DNA of 64,000 nucleotides, from contig NZ_JAHBCJ010000001.1 of the NCBI RefSeq assembly GCF_018390575.1, forward strand, positions 1 through 64,000. Reading direction: 5' to 3'. The position numbers were made by a program, and so were the translations under genes. The notes under the pieces are model-generated. The model was not told the origin of the DNA, ran no database searches, and saw only the letters and a list, made by a program, of their open reading frames with translations. Within the stretch, counting starts at the first letter, position 1. The number at the start of each line of letters is the position of its first letter. This stretch comes from Bhargavaea massiliensis. GTDB taxonomy: Bacteria > Bacillota > Bacilli > Bacillales_A > Planococcaceae. Shown in pieces: positions 9,204 to 18,220 of the stretch.

Positions 9204-9905
9204 TCAGCGCGTGTCTTCATGAGTGATGGCGACATCAGCGAGGCGCTCGGGCCCTTCACCTTCCACAAAGACAAGTTCAGCATTGCCGAGCGCCAGCCTG
9301 TTGCCTGCCGGCTGGCCCAGTCCGAGCATCTCGGCCCACCGGCCTGCGGTCGCCTCCGGATCACGGACCCTGAACACAGCTTCCCTGATGCAGGATGCCA
9401 AATTTTCTTCAGGCATCGTACCTGAAGACAGCAATTGCTCCATACGCGCTCCATCTTCCATTCCCCAGTCGATAAAAAACGGATTCGGCAGATCCTCCCC
9501 AATGTTCTCATCAATGAAGAGCAGCTGCCATTCCAGCAAATCACCCGATGCCGTCCGCCGGGAAGCGTCCTGCACGCCCGTCGTCCGGTAGCCTTTTTCA
9601 TTCAGTTTCCTCTCAAACTCATATAGATTTCCCGGCCGCAGACAGACCGTCCCCCATCCGGGACCGTATGCCTCCAAGTCATGAACGAGCAGTCGCGCCA
9701 GTGGTTGGTCGCTCCTCTCTGCAATTTCCGGTTTTTCTACAGACAGTGATTCGATATAGGCATTGCGGGCGTAGTAAAGCGCGTTTTGTGTTCCCCACTG
9801 CTCATGTCGCCCGCCCGGTGCCCCGTCCATTCCCCGCTCCTGCCAGGCTGCCGCATCCTCTGCCGGCGTCTTATTGCTGAGATAAACAACGTGGTCAAGT
9901 TTCAA
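9204..9905 (-). CDS. Glyoxalase-like (VOC superfamily) protein
   Basis: 233-residue protein that begins with the VOC-type strand MKLDHVVYLS and continues as a glyoxalase-like domain (resembling Pfam Glyoxalase_3) through LEWQLLFIDENIG. A second, weaker VOC-like half follows near the C-terminus. The start appears to be TTG at 9905, downstream of GGGGAGAG. Substrate unknown: related proteins are uncharacterised. It sits upstream of hflX (54-bp gap) and could be co-transcribed. Confidence 0.75.
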   Translation of the reverse strand: MKLDHVVYLSNKTPAEDAAAWQERGMDGAPGGRHEQWGTQNALYYARNAYIESLSVEKPEIAERSDQPLARLLVHDLEAYGPGWGTVCLRPGNLYEFERKLNEKGYRTTGVQDASRRTASGDLLEWQLLFIDENIGEDLPNPFFIDWGMEDGARMEQLLSSGTMPEENLASCIREAVFRVRDPEATAGRWAEMLGLGQPAGNRLALGNAELVFVEGEGPERLADVAITHEDTR

Positions 9906-10024
9906 ATGACTCTCCCCTTTCTGTGTTTTCCGACAAATTTAGTCATTTAGACCCAACTTTTTTGTCATTTCCCGTTTTAGCCTTGAAGCCCCCGTTCAAC
10001 TTCGGTACCCTCGGGTATACATCT

Positions 10025-10045
10025 ATTATGTAACCTTTACATAAT
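10025..10045. promoter_or_regulatory. Perfect inverted repeat upstream of the BCCT transporter gene
   Basis: ATTATGTAA-CCT-TTACATAAT is a perfect 9-3-9 palindrome ending 27 bp before the start codon. It lies where a repressor would block transcription of the betaine carrier. GbsR/OpcR-type MarR-like repressors control betaine and choline uptake in Bacillus, but I cannot say which regulator binds here. Confidence 0.6.
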
Positions 10046-10072
10046 AAAACCAAATTACTGAAGGAGAGGAAC

Positions 10073-11641
10073 ATGGACAGATCAAACTGGAAAAATCCAG
10101 TCTTTCTTGTATCCGCACTTTTTATCCTGGCACTTGTTTTGGTGGGAGCGGTTGCACCGAATGCATTTGCTTCGGTTGCCTCCGTTGTCTATGACTTTAC
10201 GATTGACACATTCAGCTGGTTCTACCTGCTGGCAGTCTTTATCTTTATCATCTTTTTGCTTGGGGTCGCACTGAGCAAGTATGGCAGTATCCGGCTTGGA
10301 GCGGACGACGAAAAACCGGAATTCTCATTTTTCACCTGGACCGCCATGCTTTTCTCGGCCGGCTTCGGAGCGGGGCTTGTTTTCTGGGGCGTGGCCGAGC
10401 CGATGAGCCATATGTTCAGGCCGGCTTTTACCGACCTGGAACCGATGACAGAGGACACCGCCCGGAACGCAATGGGCTATTCCATGTTCCACTGGGGCAT
10501 GCACCAATGGGTCATGTTCACCCTTACCGGCCTTGTCATCGCCTTCCTGCAATTCAGGAAAAGGAAGAATGGCCTCATCTCCACAGCGCTCGAGCCGATC
10601 GTCGGGTCATCGAAACCTGTGAAGAATGCGATCGATATCCTTGCCGTCATCGCGACAATCATGGGGATGGCCACTTCAATCGGTCTTGGGGTGCTTCAGA
10701 TGAACGGCGGGCTTCATGCCGTCGCCGGCATCAAGATTTCCCCGTATGTCCAGCTCGGCATCATCGCTGTCATGATGGTCGCCTACCTGATGTCCTCCAC
10801 AACGGGATTGCATCGCGGAATCCGCTATCTCAGCAACCTCAACCTGGGCCTGGCACTTGGTCTCCTGCTGTTCACCTTCTTTGCGGGGCCGACCGTCTTC
10901 ATCCTTGAGACCTTTGTGGTGGGGCTTGGTGATTACATCGCCAACTTTGTCCAGTATAGCCTTCGTCTCGAGCCTTATAAAGACCGGCTCTGGGTCCAGG
11001 AATGGACCGTCTTCTACTGGGCTTGGGTCATGGCCTGGTCACCATTCATCGGGGCATTTGTCGCGCGAGTATCGCGTGGCCGGACCATCAGGGAATTCAT
11101 TATCGGCACACTGATCATTCCGCCGGCAATCGCCATGTTCTGGATGGCTGTGTTCGGAGGCACGGCCATCTACAACGATTTGAACAAAGGCACCAACATT
11201 GCGGAGATGGTCAATCAGGACGTCACATCCGCCCTGTTCACGACGTTCGAGCAGACGCTTCCTTTCCCGGGACTGCTCTCCGTCCTCGCCATCCTGCTGA
11301 TTTTCACTTTCATCGTCACTTCAGCCGACTCGGCCACCTATATCCTTGCCAGCATGACTTCGGGCGGCTCGCTGAACCCGAAAATGCCAGCCAAGCTGAT
11401 CTGGGGAATCCTCATGGGCTCCATTGCCGGTGTCCTGCTCTTTACCGGCGGCATCAACGGATTGGAAACCGCTTCGCTCGCCTCGGCACTGCCGTTTGGC
11501 ATCATCCTCATCATGCTCATGTTCTCCATGATCATCCTGCTGAAAAGAGAACCGTTGCCAATCCAACAGCGGGACCTCCGGCAATTCCAGCGCCTTGAGA
11601 ACCTGTCGAAAAAAGAAAAAGTGGAGCGATCCAAACATTAA
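10073..11641 (+). CDS. opuD: Glycine betaine transporter, BCCT family (OpuD type)
   Basis: 522-residue integral membrane protein with 12 predicted membrane segments. It couples Na+ influx to uptake of glycine betaine or a related compatible solute. Family landmarks: the glycine-rich stretch FSAGFGAGLVFWGVAEP around residues 98-115, and the Trp-rich segment WTVFYWAWVMAWSPFIGAF, which forms the betaine-binding aromatic box and is followed by RVSRGRTIREF. The C-terminal tail is short and charged, as in OpuD. ATG at 10073 with AAGGAGAGG upstream. The exact substrate is inferred from family resemblance. Confidence 0.9.
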   Translation: MDRSNWKNPVFLVSALFILALVLVGAVAPNAFASVASVVYDFTIDTFSWFYLLAVFIFIIFLLGVALSKYGSIRLGADDEKPEFSFFTWTAMLFSAGFGAGLVFWGVAEPMSHMFRPAFTDLEPMTEDTARNAMGYSMFHWGMHQWVMFTLTGLVIAFLQFRKRKNGLISTALEPIVGSSKPVKNAIDILAVIATIMGMATSIGLGVLQMNGGLHAVAGIKISPYVQLGIIAVMMVAYLMSSTTGLHRGIRYLSNLNLGLALGLLLFTFFAGPTVFILETFVVGLGDYIANFVQYSLRLEPYKDRLWVQEWTVFYWAWVMAWSPFIGAFVARVSRGRTIREFIIGTLIIPPAIAMFWMAVFGGTAIYNDLNKGTNIAEMVNQDVTSALFTTFEQTLPFPGLLSVLAILLIFTFIVTSADSATYILASMTSGGSLNPKMPAKLIWGILMGSIAGVLLFTGGINGLETASLASALPFGIILIMLMFSMIILLKREPLPIQQRDLRQFQRLENLSKKEKVERSKH

Positions 11642-11643
11642 AG

Positions 11644-11678
11644 AAAATCCGATCCTGCTTTTTGCGGGATCGGATTTT
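11644..11678 (+). terminator. Terminator after the BCCT transporter gene
   Basis: A 14-bp stem AAATCCGATCCTGC / GCGGGATCGGATTT with a T-rich tract. It is placed between converging genes. Confidence 0.85.
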
Positions 11679-11727
11679 CCTGTTGAACATCCGGAGCTCC
11701 AATCGCTCCTCATTAAATATTAAATAC

Positions 11728-13215
11728 TTACTTGCGCTCCCGCTCGAGCATCTCGAGAGACTCTGTAAACTCCTGCTCGATTTCTTTGTTCGGACGATAA
11801 GTCAAGTTGCTGACGAGAATTGCCACAAGCAGGCTAAGGGCGAATCCCGGGACGATTTCATAGAGGGTACCGGTCAGCACCTTGACGTTCCCCCAGATGA
11901 TGACGACAATCGCACCGGTAATCATTGCCCACAGCGCCCCCTGGGAGGTGAGCTTGCGCCAATAGAGCGATAGAAGGATCACCGGGCCGAACGCCGCTCC
12001 AAAACCTGCCCATGCAAACGACACAAGCTTCAGAATGGTATCGTTCTGCTCCCATGACAAGATAAATGCCACAATCGCCACGAAAAGGACGGCCAGCCGG
12101 CCATACAGGACATACGTCTTGTCATCCGCGTCCGATTTGATGATCGCCTTGTACAGGTCTTCGATGAGTGCCGAAGAAGTGACGATCAGCTGCGATGAAA
12201 TGGTACTCATGATCGCCGCAAGCACGGCGGACAAAATGACCCCTGCAATAAACGGATGGAAAATCACCTGTCCCATCTCGATAAAGATGGCTTCCGGATC
12301 GGTCAGTGACAGATGCGGGTTCTGTTGGAAATACGCGTAACCGACGAGTGCGGTCAGAGTGGCGCCGACCAGGCTGAGCAGCATCCAGCCGATTCCGATC
12401 CGGCGGGCGGAACGGGTTTCCCTGACGGAACTGATCGCCATGAAGCGTACGATGATATGCGGCTGACCAAAGTAGCCGAGCCCCCAGGCGAGGGAGGAGA
12501 TAATAACGGCTGTGGTCGTGCCTCCAATCAGGCTCAGATGAAACGGTTCAGCTTCACGGATCGTACTGATTGTCTCAGCCGGCCCTCCCGTCAGGAAAAT
12601 TCCGACGACCGGAACCATAATCAGTGCAAGGAACATGATGAGGCCCTGCACAAAGTCCGTGTAGCTGACGGCAAGGAAGCCGCCGAACAGGGTGTAGGCA
12701 AGTACGACAAGAGAGACGATGATCAGTCCGGTATGATAGTCAAGGCCGAATGAACTTTTGAAAAAGACGCCGCCGGCAACCATTCCGGAAGACACATAAA
12801 ATGTGAAGAAAATCAGGATGATCAGGCCGGATGCAATCCGCAGAAACGGCGAGCGGTCCTTGAGCCGGCTTTGAAGATAGCTTGGAATCGTAATCGAGTT
12901 GCTTGATACCTGTGTGTAGACGCGGAGCCTGGGTGCGACATACAACCAGTTCAGGTAAGCACCGATGGTCAGGCCGATCCCGATCCAGGCTTCCCCCAGC
13001 CCGGCGAGGTAGATGGCTCCCGGAAACCCCATGAGCAGCCAACCGGACATATCAGCAGCACCGGCACTGAGCGCAGTGACTGCAGGTCCCAGCGAGCGCC
13101 CGCCGAGCATGTAGTCCGTCAGGTTGGCAGTTTTCCTATAGGCATACCAGCCGATCAGCAGCATCGCTGCCATGTAGATAATGATTGCGATTAATTTAAA
13201 CGTAGTATCTGACAA
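11728..13215 (-). CDS. putP: Sodium/proline symporter (PutP, SSS family)
   Basis: About 495 residues, 13 membrane segments, solute:sodium symporter family. Diagnostic motifs are the DYMLGGRSLG loop after the first membrane helix and SAGAADMSGWLLMG in the second helix region, typical of PutP proline carriers. The start is taken as TTG at 13215 (AAAGGAAGTG upstream). An ATG at 13242 has a weaker site, and the longer open frame to 13341 is not supported. Proline serves as osmolyte or nutrient. Placement beside the betaine carrier suggests an osmotic theme, though the two genes converge and are not an operon. Confidence 0.9.
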   Translation of the reverse strand: MSDTTFKLIAIIIYMAAMLLIGWYAYRKTANLTDYMLGGRSLGPAVTALSAGAADMSGWLLMGFPGAIYLAGLGEAWIGIGLTIGAYLNWLYVAPRLRVYTQVSSNSITIPSYLQSRLKDRSPFLRIASGLIILIFFTFYVSSGMVAGGVFFKSSFGLDYHTGLIIVSLVVLAYTLFGGFLAVSYTDFVQGLIMFLALIMVPVVGIFLTGGPAETISTIREAEPFHLSLIGGTTTAVIISSLAWGLGYFGQPHIIVRFMAISSVRETRSARRIGIGWMLLSLVGATLTALVGYAYFQQNPHLSLTDPEAIFIEMGQVIFHPFIAGVILSAVLAAIMSTISSQLIVTSSALIEDLYKAIIKSDADDKTYVLYGRLAVLFVAIVAFILSWEQNDTILKLVSFAWAGFGAAFGPVILLSLYWRKLTSQGALWAMITGAIVVIIWGNVKVLTGTLYEIVPGFALSLLVAILVSNLTYRPNKEIEQEFTESLEMLERERK

Positions 13216-13432
13216 AATGTTCACTTCCTTTCTGTAATTCATCCTATCACAACAGCCGATCCTATATGACTGCCAATTTGGAGAAATGAGAAAGGAAGAA
13301 AATAAAATTTTCGTGGCGAAACAGAAGAATGGAGCCCGCATGATTCTTCATTATTTCCCGGGAAATCGACCGGCGGTGACAAATGCCGTGTCGGACAATA
13401 AGGGCACGTGCTGTTTTTGCGGATCTAGATTA

Positions 13433-13457
13433 GTTTAAACTTCGCGTCCGGGGGAAT
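13433..13457 (+). promoter_or_regulatory. SigB-type promoter of the DUF2188-like gene
   Basis: GTTTAA at 13433-13438 and GGGAAT at 13452-13457 are separated by 13 bp, matching the SigB pattern (GTTTAA, 12-15 bp, GGGWAT). It lies 28 bp upstream of the start codon, suggesting general-stress induction. Confidence 0.6.
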
Positions 13458-13485
13458 TTTCTTATCTATAAGGAGGCGATCCGGA

Positions 13486-13848
13486 ATGCCGTGGAACGGA
13501 CAGGATTACCCGGACTCGTTCAAGAACCTGGACGGGCCGGTCAGGGAAAAAGCGATCGAGATTGCCAACGCCCTCGTGCGTGACGGCTATGAGGACAGCC
13601 GCGCCATCCCGATTGCGCTGGAACGCGCACGGGAATACGTGCACGGCGACGACGACAGGCCGGTGTACGAGGTAAGGGAAGACGGAGAGGAATGGGTGCT
13701 CCGAAAAAAAGGCAGCGACAGGGCCATCCTGCGGGAGGGTACGAAAGACGATCTTCTTGAAACAGCCAAGCCGCGGGTCAACGACAATAATGGCATTCTG
13801 AAAATCTATAAGGGTGACGGGGAACTCGAAGACACTCTTTATGATTGA
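13486..13848 (+). CDS. Small stress-associated protein with a DUF2188-like domain
   Basis: 120-residue soluble protein. The N-terminal half (MPWNGQDYPDSFKNLDGPVR, then KAIEIANALVRDGYEDSRAI) is a ChaB-like helical segment common in Bacillus stress proteins. The C-terminal half (about 60-120) is a DUF2188-type stretch, in which the motif EEWVLRKKGSDRAI precedes a lysine-rich strand. Start ATG with AAGGAGG upstream. The SigB-like promoter just upstream fits a general-stress role. Biochemical function unknown. Confidence 0.75.
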   Translation: MPWNGQDYPDSFKNLDGPVREKAIEIANALVRDGYEDSRAIPIALERAREYVHGDDDRPVYEVREDGEEWVLRKKGSDRAILREGTKDDLLETAKPRVNDNNGILKIYKGDGELEDTLYD

Positions 13849-13918
13849 TGTGCCGTGTTCACTTCATTCAGACATTGCTGTTTCCCGCTCCGACGGGCAC
13901 CCCGCCCCTCGCCCCATC

Positions 13919-13956
13919 GAAAAGACCGTCCCGGCTCCATGCCGGGACGGTCTTTC
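13919..13956. terminator. Bidirectional terminator between converging genes
   Basis: A 15-bp perfect stem AAAGACCGTCCCGGC / GCCGGGACGGTCTTT with loop TCCAT. A/T runs lie on both sides. It serves the small stress gene and the acyl-CoA synthetase gene. Confidence 0.88.
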
Positions 13957-13958
13957 CA

Positions 13959-15602
13959 TTATTGCGCTCCGATGCCGGTGCGTTGTTCGGACATTTCGCG
14001 GAGCTTAAATTTCTGGATCTTGCCCGATGCGGTCATCGGGTACTCGTCGATAAACTCGATGTAGCGCGGAATCTTGTGGTATGAAATCTTCCCTTTGCAG
14101 AATTCGCGGATCGACTCCTCCGCCTCCTCTGCTCCCGGCTTCAGGATAATCCAGGCCATCAGCTCTTCGCCGTATTTCGGATCCGGCACGCCGACCACCT
14201 GGACGTCACTCACAGAGGGATGGGTATAGAGAAATTCTTCGATTTCACGCGGATAGATATTTTCCCCGCCCCGGATCACCATGTCCTTGATTCGGCCCGT
14301 AATGTCGATATAACCGTCTTCGTCCATGACGGCGATGTCACCGGTGTGGAGCCAGCCGTCCTCATCGATCGCCTGGCGGGTCGCTTCTTCATTGTTATAG
14401 TAGCCCTTCATGACGTGGTAGCCGCGTGTGCACAACTCGCCCGGTTCGCCCTGAGGCACTTCCTTGCCGGTCACCGGGTCGATGATCTTCACTTCGACGT
14501 ACGGATGCGGCTTGCCGACGGTCGCCACGCGCTTCTCGATCGGGTCATCCGTCGTCGTCTGCGTAATGACCGGCGATGACTCCGTCTGACCGTAGCAGAT
14601 TGTGATTTCATCAGCCCCCATTTCGTTGATGACCTGCTTCATGACCTCGATCGGGCACGTGGAGCCGGCCATGATCCCGGTCCGGAGGCTCGACGTGTCG
14701 AAGTTTTTGAACTCCGGATGCTGAAGCTCTGCAATGAACATCGTAGGCACCCCATTGAGCGCCGTGCACTTCTCATCCTGGACGGCCTTCAGCACGGTGA
14801 GCGGGTTGAATTGCTCGATGATGACAGAGGTCGAAGCGTGCGTGACCGCTGTCAGTGTGCTGAGAACGCAGCCGAAGCAGTGGAAAAACGGCACCGGGAT
14901 GCACAGCCGGTCTTTTTCGGTCAGCTTCATCCGGTCGCCGATCAGCTGCGCGTTGTTGACGATGTTATTATGCGTCAGCATGACGCCCTTCGGAAAGCCG
15001 GTCGTGCCCGATGTGTACTGCATATTGATGGCGTCTTCCGGATCCAGCGAGCGGAACACTTCTTCCAATTCCCCGTCCGAAATCCCCTCGGCCTTCGCCT
15101 CGAATTCGGACCATTTGAACATTCCCGGCTCGTCGCGCTCCGTCATGAGGATAATCCGTTTCAGATGCGGCAGGTTCTTGCACGAAACCTCGCCCTTTTC
15201 CGAGTCCTCGGCCTCCGGACATACCTGCCGGACGATGTCGATATAGCTCGTCCCCTTGAACCCTTCGTCCAGAATGAGCGTCGTCGACTCGGACTGCTTC
15301 AGCAGGTACTCGAGTTCCGCCGCCTGATAGTTGGTGTTCACCGTCACGAGCACGGCCCCCATCTTGCCGGTCGCAAACTGGCTCAGGAACCACTGGCGCT
15401 TGTTGTCGCTCCAGATCGCCACATGTTCCCCCTTTTTGATTCCCATCCCGAGATAAGCCTTCGCCAGGCGGTCCGTTTCTTCGTCGAATTCCCGATATGT
15501 TTTTCGGATTCCGTGTTCCGGATACACGTAGGCCTCCACGTCCGGGAACTCCCGCGCCTTCTCCCGGACCACCTCTCCGACGGTTTTATTGAGCAGTGCC
15601 AT
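13959..15602 (-). CDS. Acyl-CoA synthetase / AMP-dependent ligase (YngI-like)
   Basis: 547-residue adenylate-forming enzyme that activates a carboxylic acid (probably a fatty acid) to its CoA thioester via an acyl-AMP. The P-loop-like AMP motif YTSGTTGFPKG is at 196-206. Later motifs are CYGQTESSP, the hinge GYIDITGRIKDMVIRGGENI and the C-terminal lysine motif TASGKIQKFKLRE. Length and sequence resemble B. subtilis YngI (recalled, not aligned). ATG at 15602 with AAAAGGGGG upstream. It is monocistronic, with a bidirectional terminator after it. Confidence 0.9.
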   Translation of the reverse strand: MALLNKTVGEVVREKAREFPDVEAYVYPEHGIRKTYREFDEETDRLAKAYLGMGIKKGEHVAIWSDNKRQWFLSQFATGKMGAVLVTVNTNYQAAELEYLLKQSESTTLILDEGFKGTSYIDIVRQVCPEAEDSEKGEVSCKNLPHLKRIILMTERDEPGMFKWSEFEAKAEGISDGELEEVFRSLDPEDAINMQYTSGTTGFPKGVMLTHNNIVNNAQLIGDRMKLTEKDRLCIPVPFFHCFGCVLSTLTAVTHASTSVIIEQFNPLTVLKAVQDEKCTALNGVPTMFIAELQHPEFKNFDTSSLRTGIMAGSTCPIEVMKQVINEMGADEITICYGQTESSPVITQTTTDDPIEKRVATVGKPHPYVEVKIIDPVTGKEVPQGEPGELCTRGYHVMKGYYNNEEATRQAIDEDGWLHTGDIAVMDEDGYIDITGRIKDMVIRGGENIYPREIEEFLYTHPSVSDVQVVGVPDPKYGEELMAWIILKPGAEEAEESIREFCKGKISYHKIPRYIEFIDEYPMTASGKIQKFKLREMSEQRTGIGAQ

Positions 15603-15687
15603 CCAAACGCCCCCTTTTGAAATCGTTTTCAGTTGTATGTTAACACATTTTTCCGACGGTTTAGAAACTTTATTATGTCAAAAAAAT

Positions 15688-15714
15688 ACACGCCGCCCCT
15701 CAGGGACAGCGTGT
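15688..15714 (-). terminator. Terminator after the GltS-type FMN protein gene
   Basis: An imperfect hairpin with ACACGC / GCGTGT at its base and CCCTGAGGG in its middle. On the minus strand it is followed by ATTTTTTT. Confidence 0.7.
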
Positions 15715-15721
15715 TGGTCGG

Positions 15722-17311
15722 TCATCGCACACTCAAATGTTCGTTATTGGAATGAACGGGATGCGCGCGGCCCCTTTCATCCATATACACAAGGTGGCTG
15801 CGGTCCAGCTTTGTCGGAGAATCAAGGCCGGCTGCCGCCGCGATGCGGAAGAGCCCTTCGCGCATGGTCAGGATGTAATTCGTCACGCGGTACTTTTTCT
15901 CATCCACGACCAACGCTCGCTGAAGATCTTCGTCGGTTGTCGCGACACCTGCCGGGCATTCATTTGTATGGCATTTCAGTGCCATAATACAGCCGACGGA
16001 GATCATGAACCCGCGGGCGACCTGTACGAGATCTGCCCCGAGCGCGAGGGCAATGGCCGCTTTGTCGGGCGTGGTGATCTTGCCGGATGCAATGATTTTC
16101 ACCCGGTCCCGCACGCCGTGTTCACGCAGCGAATCGTCCAAAATCGTAAGCGCCGTCTTGATCGGCAGACCGAGACTGTCCGCCAGGTCTTGGTAAGTCG
16201 CGCCGGAACCGCCCTCCGAGCCGTCGACCGATATAAAGTCAGGGCCTTTTCCGGTTTTCTTCATCCAGTTTGACAGTTCATCAGCTTCGCTTTTGCTGCC
16301 GATGACCACCTTGATGCCGACGGGCTTTCCGCCGGCCTTCCGGATCTGTTCGATAAACTCGAACATCGATGGATAGTCATCGAACTCGCGGAAGCGGTTC
16401 GGACTGTTGATCGTCGTATACGGCTCGACGGTCCGGATCTTCGCAATCTCCTCGGTCACCTTTTCGCCTTCCACGTGGCCGCCGCGCATCTTCGCACCCT
16501 GTGCGAGCTTCAGCTCAAACGCACGGACATTCGGAATGGCCGCTTTCTCCCTGACCTTTTCGATGTCGAACTCCCCGTCCGGCGTCCGGTAGCCGAACAG
16601 GCCGGAGCTGATCTGCGCGATGATTTCCGGTCCGCCCGACAAGTGGTAATCCGACAGGCCGCCCTCTCCCGTGTTCATCCAGGCACCTTTTGCCATGCCG
16701 ATCCCCTTTGACAGCGCAGTGATGGCATTTTTCCCGAGCGACCCGAAGCTCATCGCCGACTGGCCGAGCAGGCTCCGTACATGGAACGGCTCCCGGCAAT
16801 CCGGACCGATCACGACCGCGTCATCCGGAGGCAACAGCCAAGGCAGCGCCGGAATGTCTTCCATATGCTCTCGGCGCGTAAACAAGCCTTCGTCGTCAAT
16901 CACATAGTGGCGGGTGTCGACCAGATCAGAGTTGTCGACACGCATTTCTTCATTCTGTTTCGTGAACATGGCATTCCGGATATAATAGCCGGGTTCCTCG
17001 AAATCCCGTTTCGAGCCGAAACCGATGAGCGAGCTTTTGTATTTACCGGGAAGCACCATGTGCAAGTACTCCTCACGGCTAAACGGCTTGCCGCTGTTGT
17101 CATCGGAGAACAGGTACTGCCTGAACTCCGGGCCCGTCTTCTCAAGAAAGTACCGGACACGCCCGAGAATCGGAAAATTCCGCAGAATCGAGTGCTGTTT
17201 TTGGCCGCGGTCATAGAAAAACAGCCAGACCAGTGTCACGATCGGCACAATGACAAGCAGGATAAACAAAATCATCGCCGTCAGTGACACGTTTTCAAAT
17301 AAAGTGTTCAT
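15722..17311 (-). CDS. FMN-binding glutamate synthase family protein (YerD-like), membrane anchored
   Basis: 529 residues. An N-terminal membrane helix (about 10-32) is followed by the alpha/beta barrel of the glutamate synthase FMN/Fe-S domain. The cluster cysteines C441, C447 and C452 (GCIMALKCHTNECPAG) match the GltB [3Fe-4S] motif. The amidotransferase domain of real glutamate synthase is absent, so it probably is an oxidoreductase of unknown substrate. It resembles B. subtilis YerD. ATG at 17311 with AAAGGGGAG upstream. It is divergent from the nitroreductase gene. Confidence 0.88.
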   Translation of the reverse strand: MNTLFENVSLTAMILFILLVIVPIVTLVWLFFYDRGQKQHSILRNFPILGRVRYFLEKTGPEFRQYLFSDDNSGKPFSREEYLHMVLPGKYKSSLIGFGSKRDFEEPGYYIRNAMFTKQNEEMRVDNSDLVDTRHYVIDDEGLFTRREHMEDIPALPWLLPPDDAVVIGPDCREPFHVRSLLGQSAMSFGSLGKNAITALSKGIGMAKGAWMNTGEGGLSDYHLSGGPEIIAQISSGLFGYRTPDGEFDIEKVREKAAIPNVRAFELKLAQGAKMRGGHVEGEKVTEEIAKIRTVEPYTTINSPNRFREFDDYPSMFEFIEQIRKAGGKPVGIKVVIGSKSEADELSNWMKKTGKGPDFISVDGSEGGSGATYQDLADSLGLPIKTALTILDDSLREHGVRDRVKIIASGKITTPDKAAIALALGADLVQVARGFMISVGCIMALKCHTNECPAGVATTDEDLQRALVVDEKKYRVTNYILTMREGLFRIAAAAGLDSPTKLDRSHLVYMDERGRAHPVHSNNEHLSVR

Positions 17312-17440
17312 GTTCAGTTTCTCCCCTTTCAGTTATGTATTTCCGCATTGTACAGACCTCTGAAATTGTTTACCCTAAAACTCTTTTGATAAGCTAAGGT
17401 GTACGCATGAATACGTAAACTTGAAAGGGGTCTTTATAAA

Positions 17441-18172
17441 TTGGTCATCGATCTTCTTGCCTCCCACTCGTCCGTCCGTGATTACGAGGATGTACCCCTC
17501 AGCCGGGAAACGGTTGAGCGTCTTGTCAGCGCCGGCCAACATGCGGCGAGCTCCCATTTTGTCCAGGCGTACTCGGTGATCCATGTGACCGATCCTGCAA
17601 AACGCGAAGCACTTGCCGGGCTTTCGAAAAACCCGAAGCAGTTCCTGACTGCCGGGGCGGCTCTTGTTTTCTGCATGGACTTCCGCCGCCTGGAAGCCGC
17701 GGCATCCCTGCAAGGCGAAAAGATCGTTTATTCCAACGCCGAAGCGCTTGTCGTGGGAGTTACGGACACTGCATTGTTTGCGCAGAACGTCGCCGTCGCC
17801 GCTGAATCGGAAGGCTACGGAATCTGCTATATCGGCGGTGTCCGCAATGCGCCCGAAGAAATCAGCGAAGTCCTCGGCCTGCCGGAAGGCGTCGCGCCGC
17901 TTTATGGCATGACGATCGGCGTGCCGAAGTTCCGCAACGAAGTGAAGCCGCGCCTCCCGGTAAGTGCCGTGCTGCATGAGAATGAGTACAATAGTGAAAA
18001 GTATGAAGAGCAGCTTCCGGAATACGACCGGACAATGAACGACTATTACCTGAGCCGCGGCAGCAACCGGAAGGACGCCACCTGGTCCGGGGACATGGCG
18101 GCATTCCTGAAGGAGCCGCGCCGTATGCATCTGAAGGAATTCCTTGCCAAGCAAGGTTTCCGATTCGAATAA
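17441..18172 (+). CDS. nfrA: NADPH-dependent FMN reductase / nitroreductase (NfrA-like)
   Basis: 243-residue flavoprotein of the nitroreductase fold. The N-terminal SHSSVRDYEDVPLSRE matches the FMN-phosphate-binding beginning of the family. The segment AALVFCMDFRRLE and the glycine-rich GYGICYIGGVRNAPEEI line the flavin site. The C-terminal region RTMNDYYLSRGSNRKDATWS is typical of NfrA1/YcnD oxygen-insensitive nitroreductases. Start is TTG at 17441 with GAAAGGGG ten bases upstream. Transcribed divergently from the GltS-type gene. Physiological substrate likely free FMN or reactive electrophiles (family knowledge). Confidence 0.88.
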   Translation: MVIDLLASHSSVRDYEDVPLSRETVERLVSAGQHAASSHFVQAYSVIHVTDPAKREALAGLSKNPKQFLTAGAALVFCMDFRRLEAAASLQGEKIVYSNAEALVVGVTDTALFAQNVAVAAESEGYGICYIGGVRNAPEEISEVLGLPEGVAPLYGMTIGVPKFRNEVKPRLPVSAVLHENEYNSEKYEEQLPEYDRTMNDYYLSRGSNRKDATWSGDMAAFLKEPRRMHLKEFLAKQGFRFE

Positions 18173-18220
18173 TGCGAAATCTATTCAAGCAGTGAGCACA
18201 ATCAGAAAGGAGGACAACCG

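Noticed and set aside
13340-13438. 32-codon frame with CCFCGS motif and GGAG upstream
   Set aside because: Its end overlaps the SigB-type -35 element, the ribosome site is weak and nothing else supports translation; left as chance.
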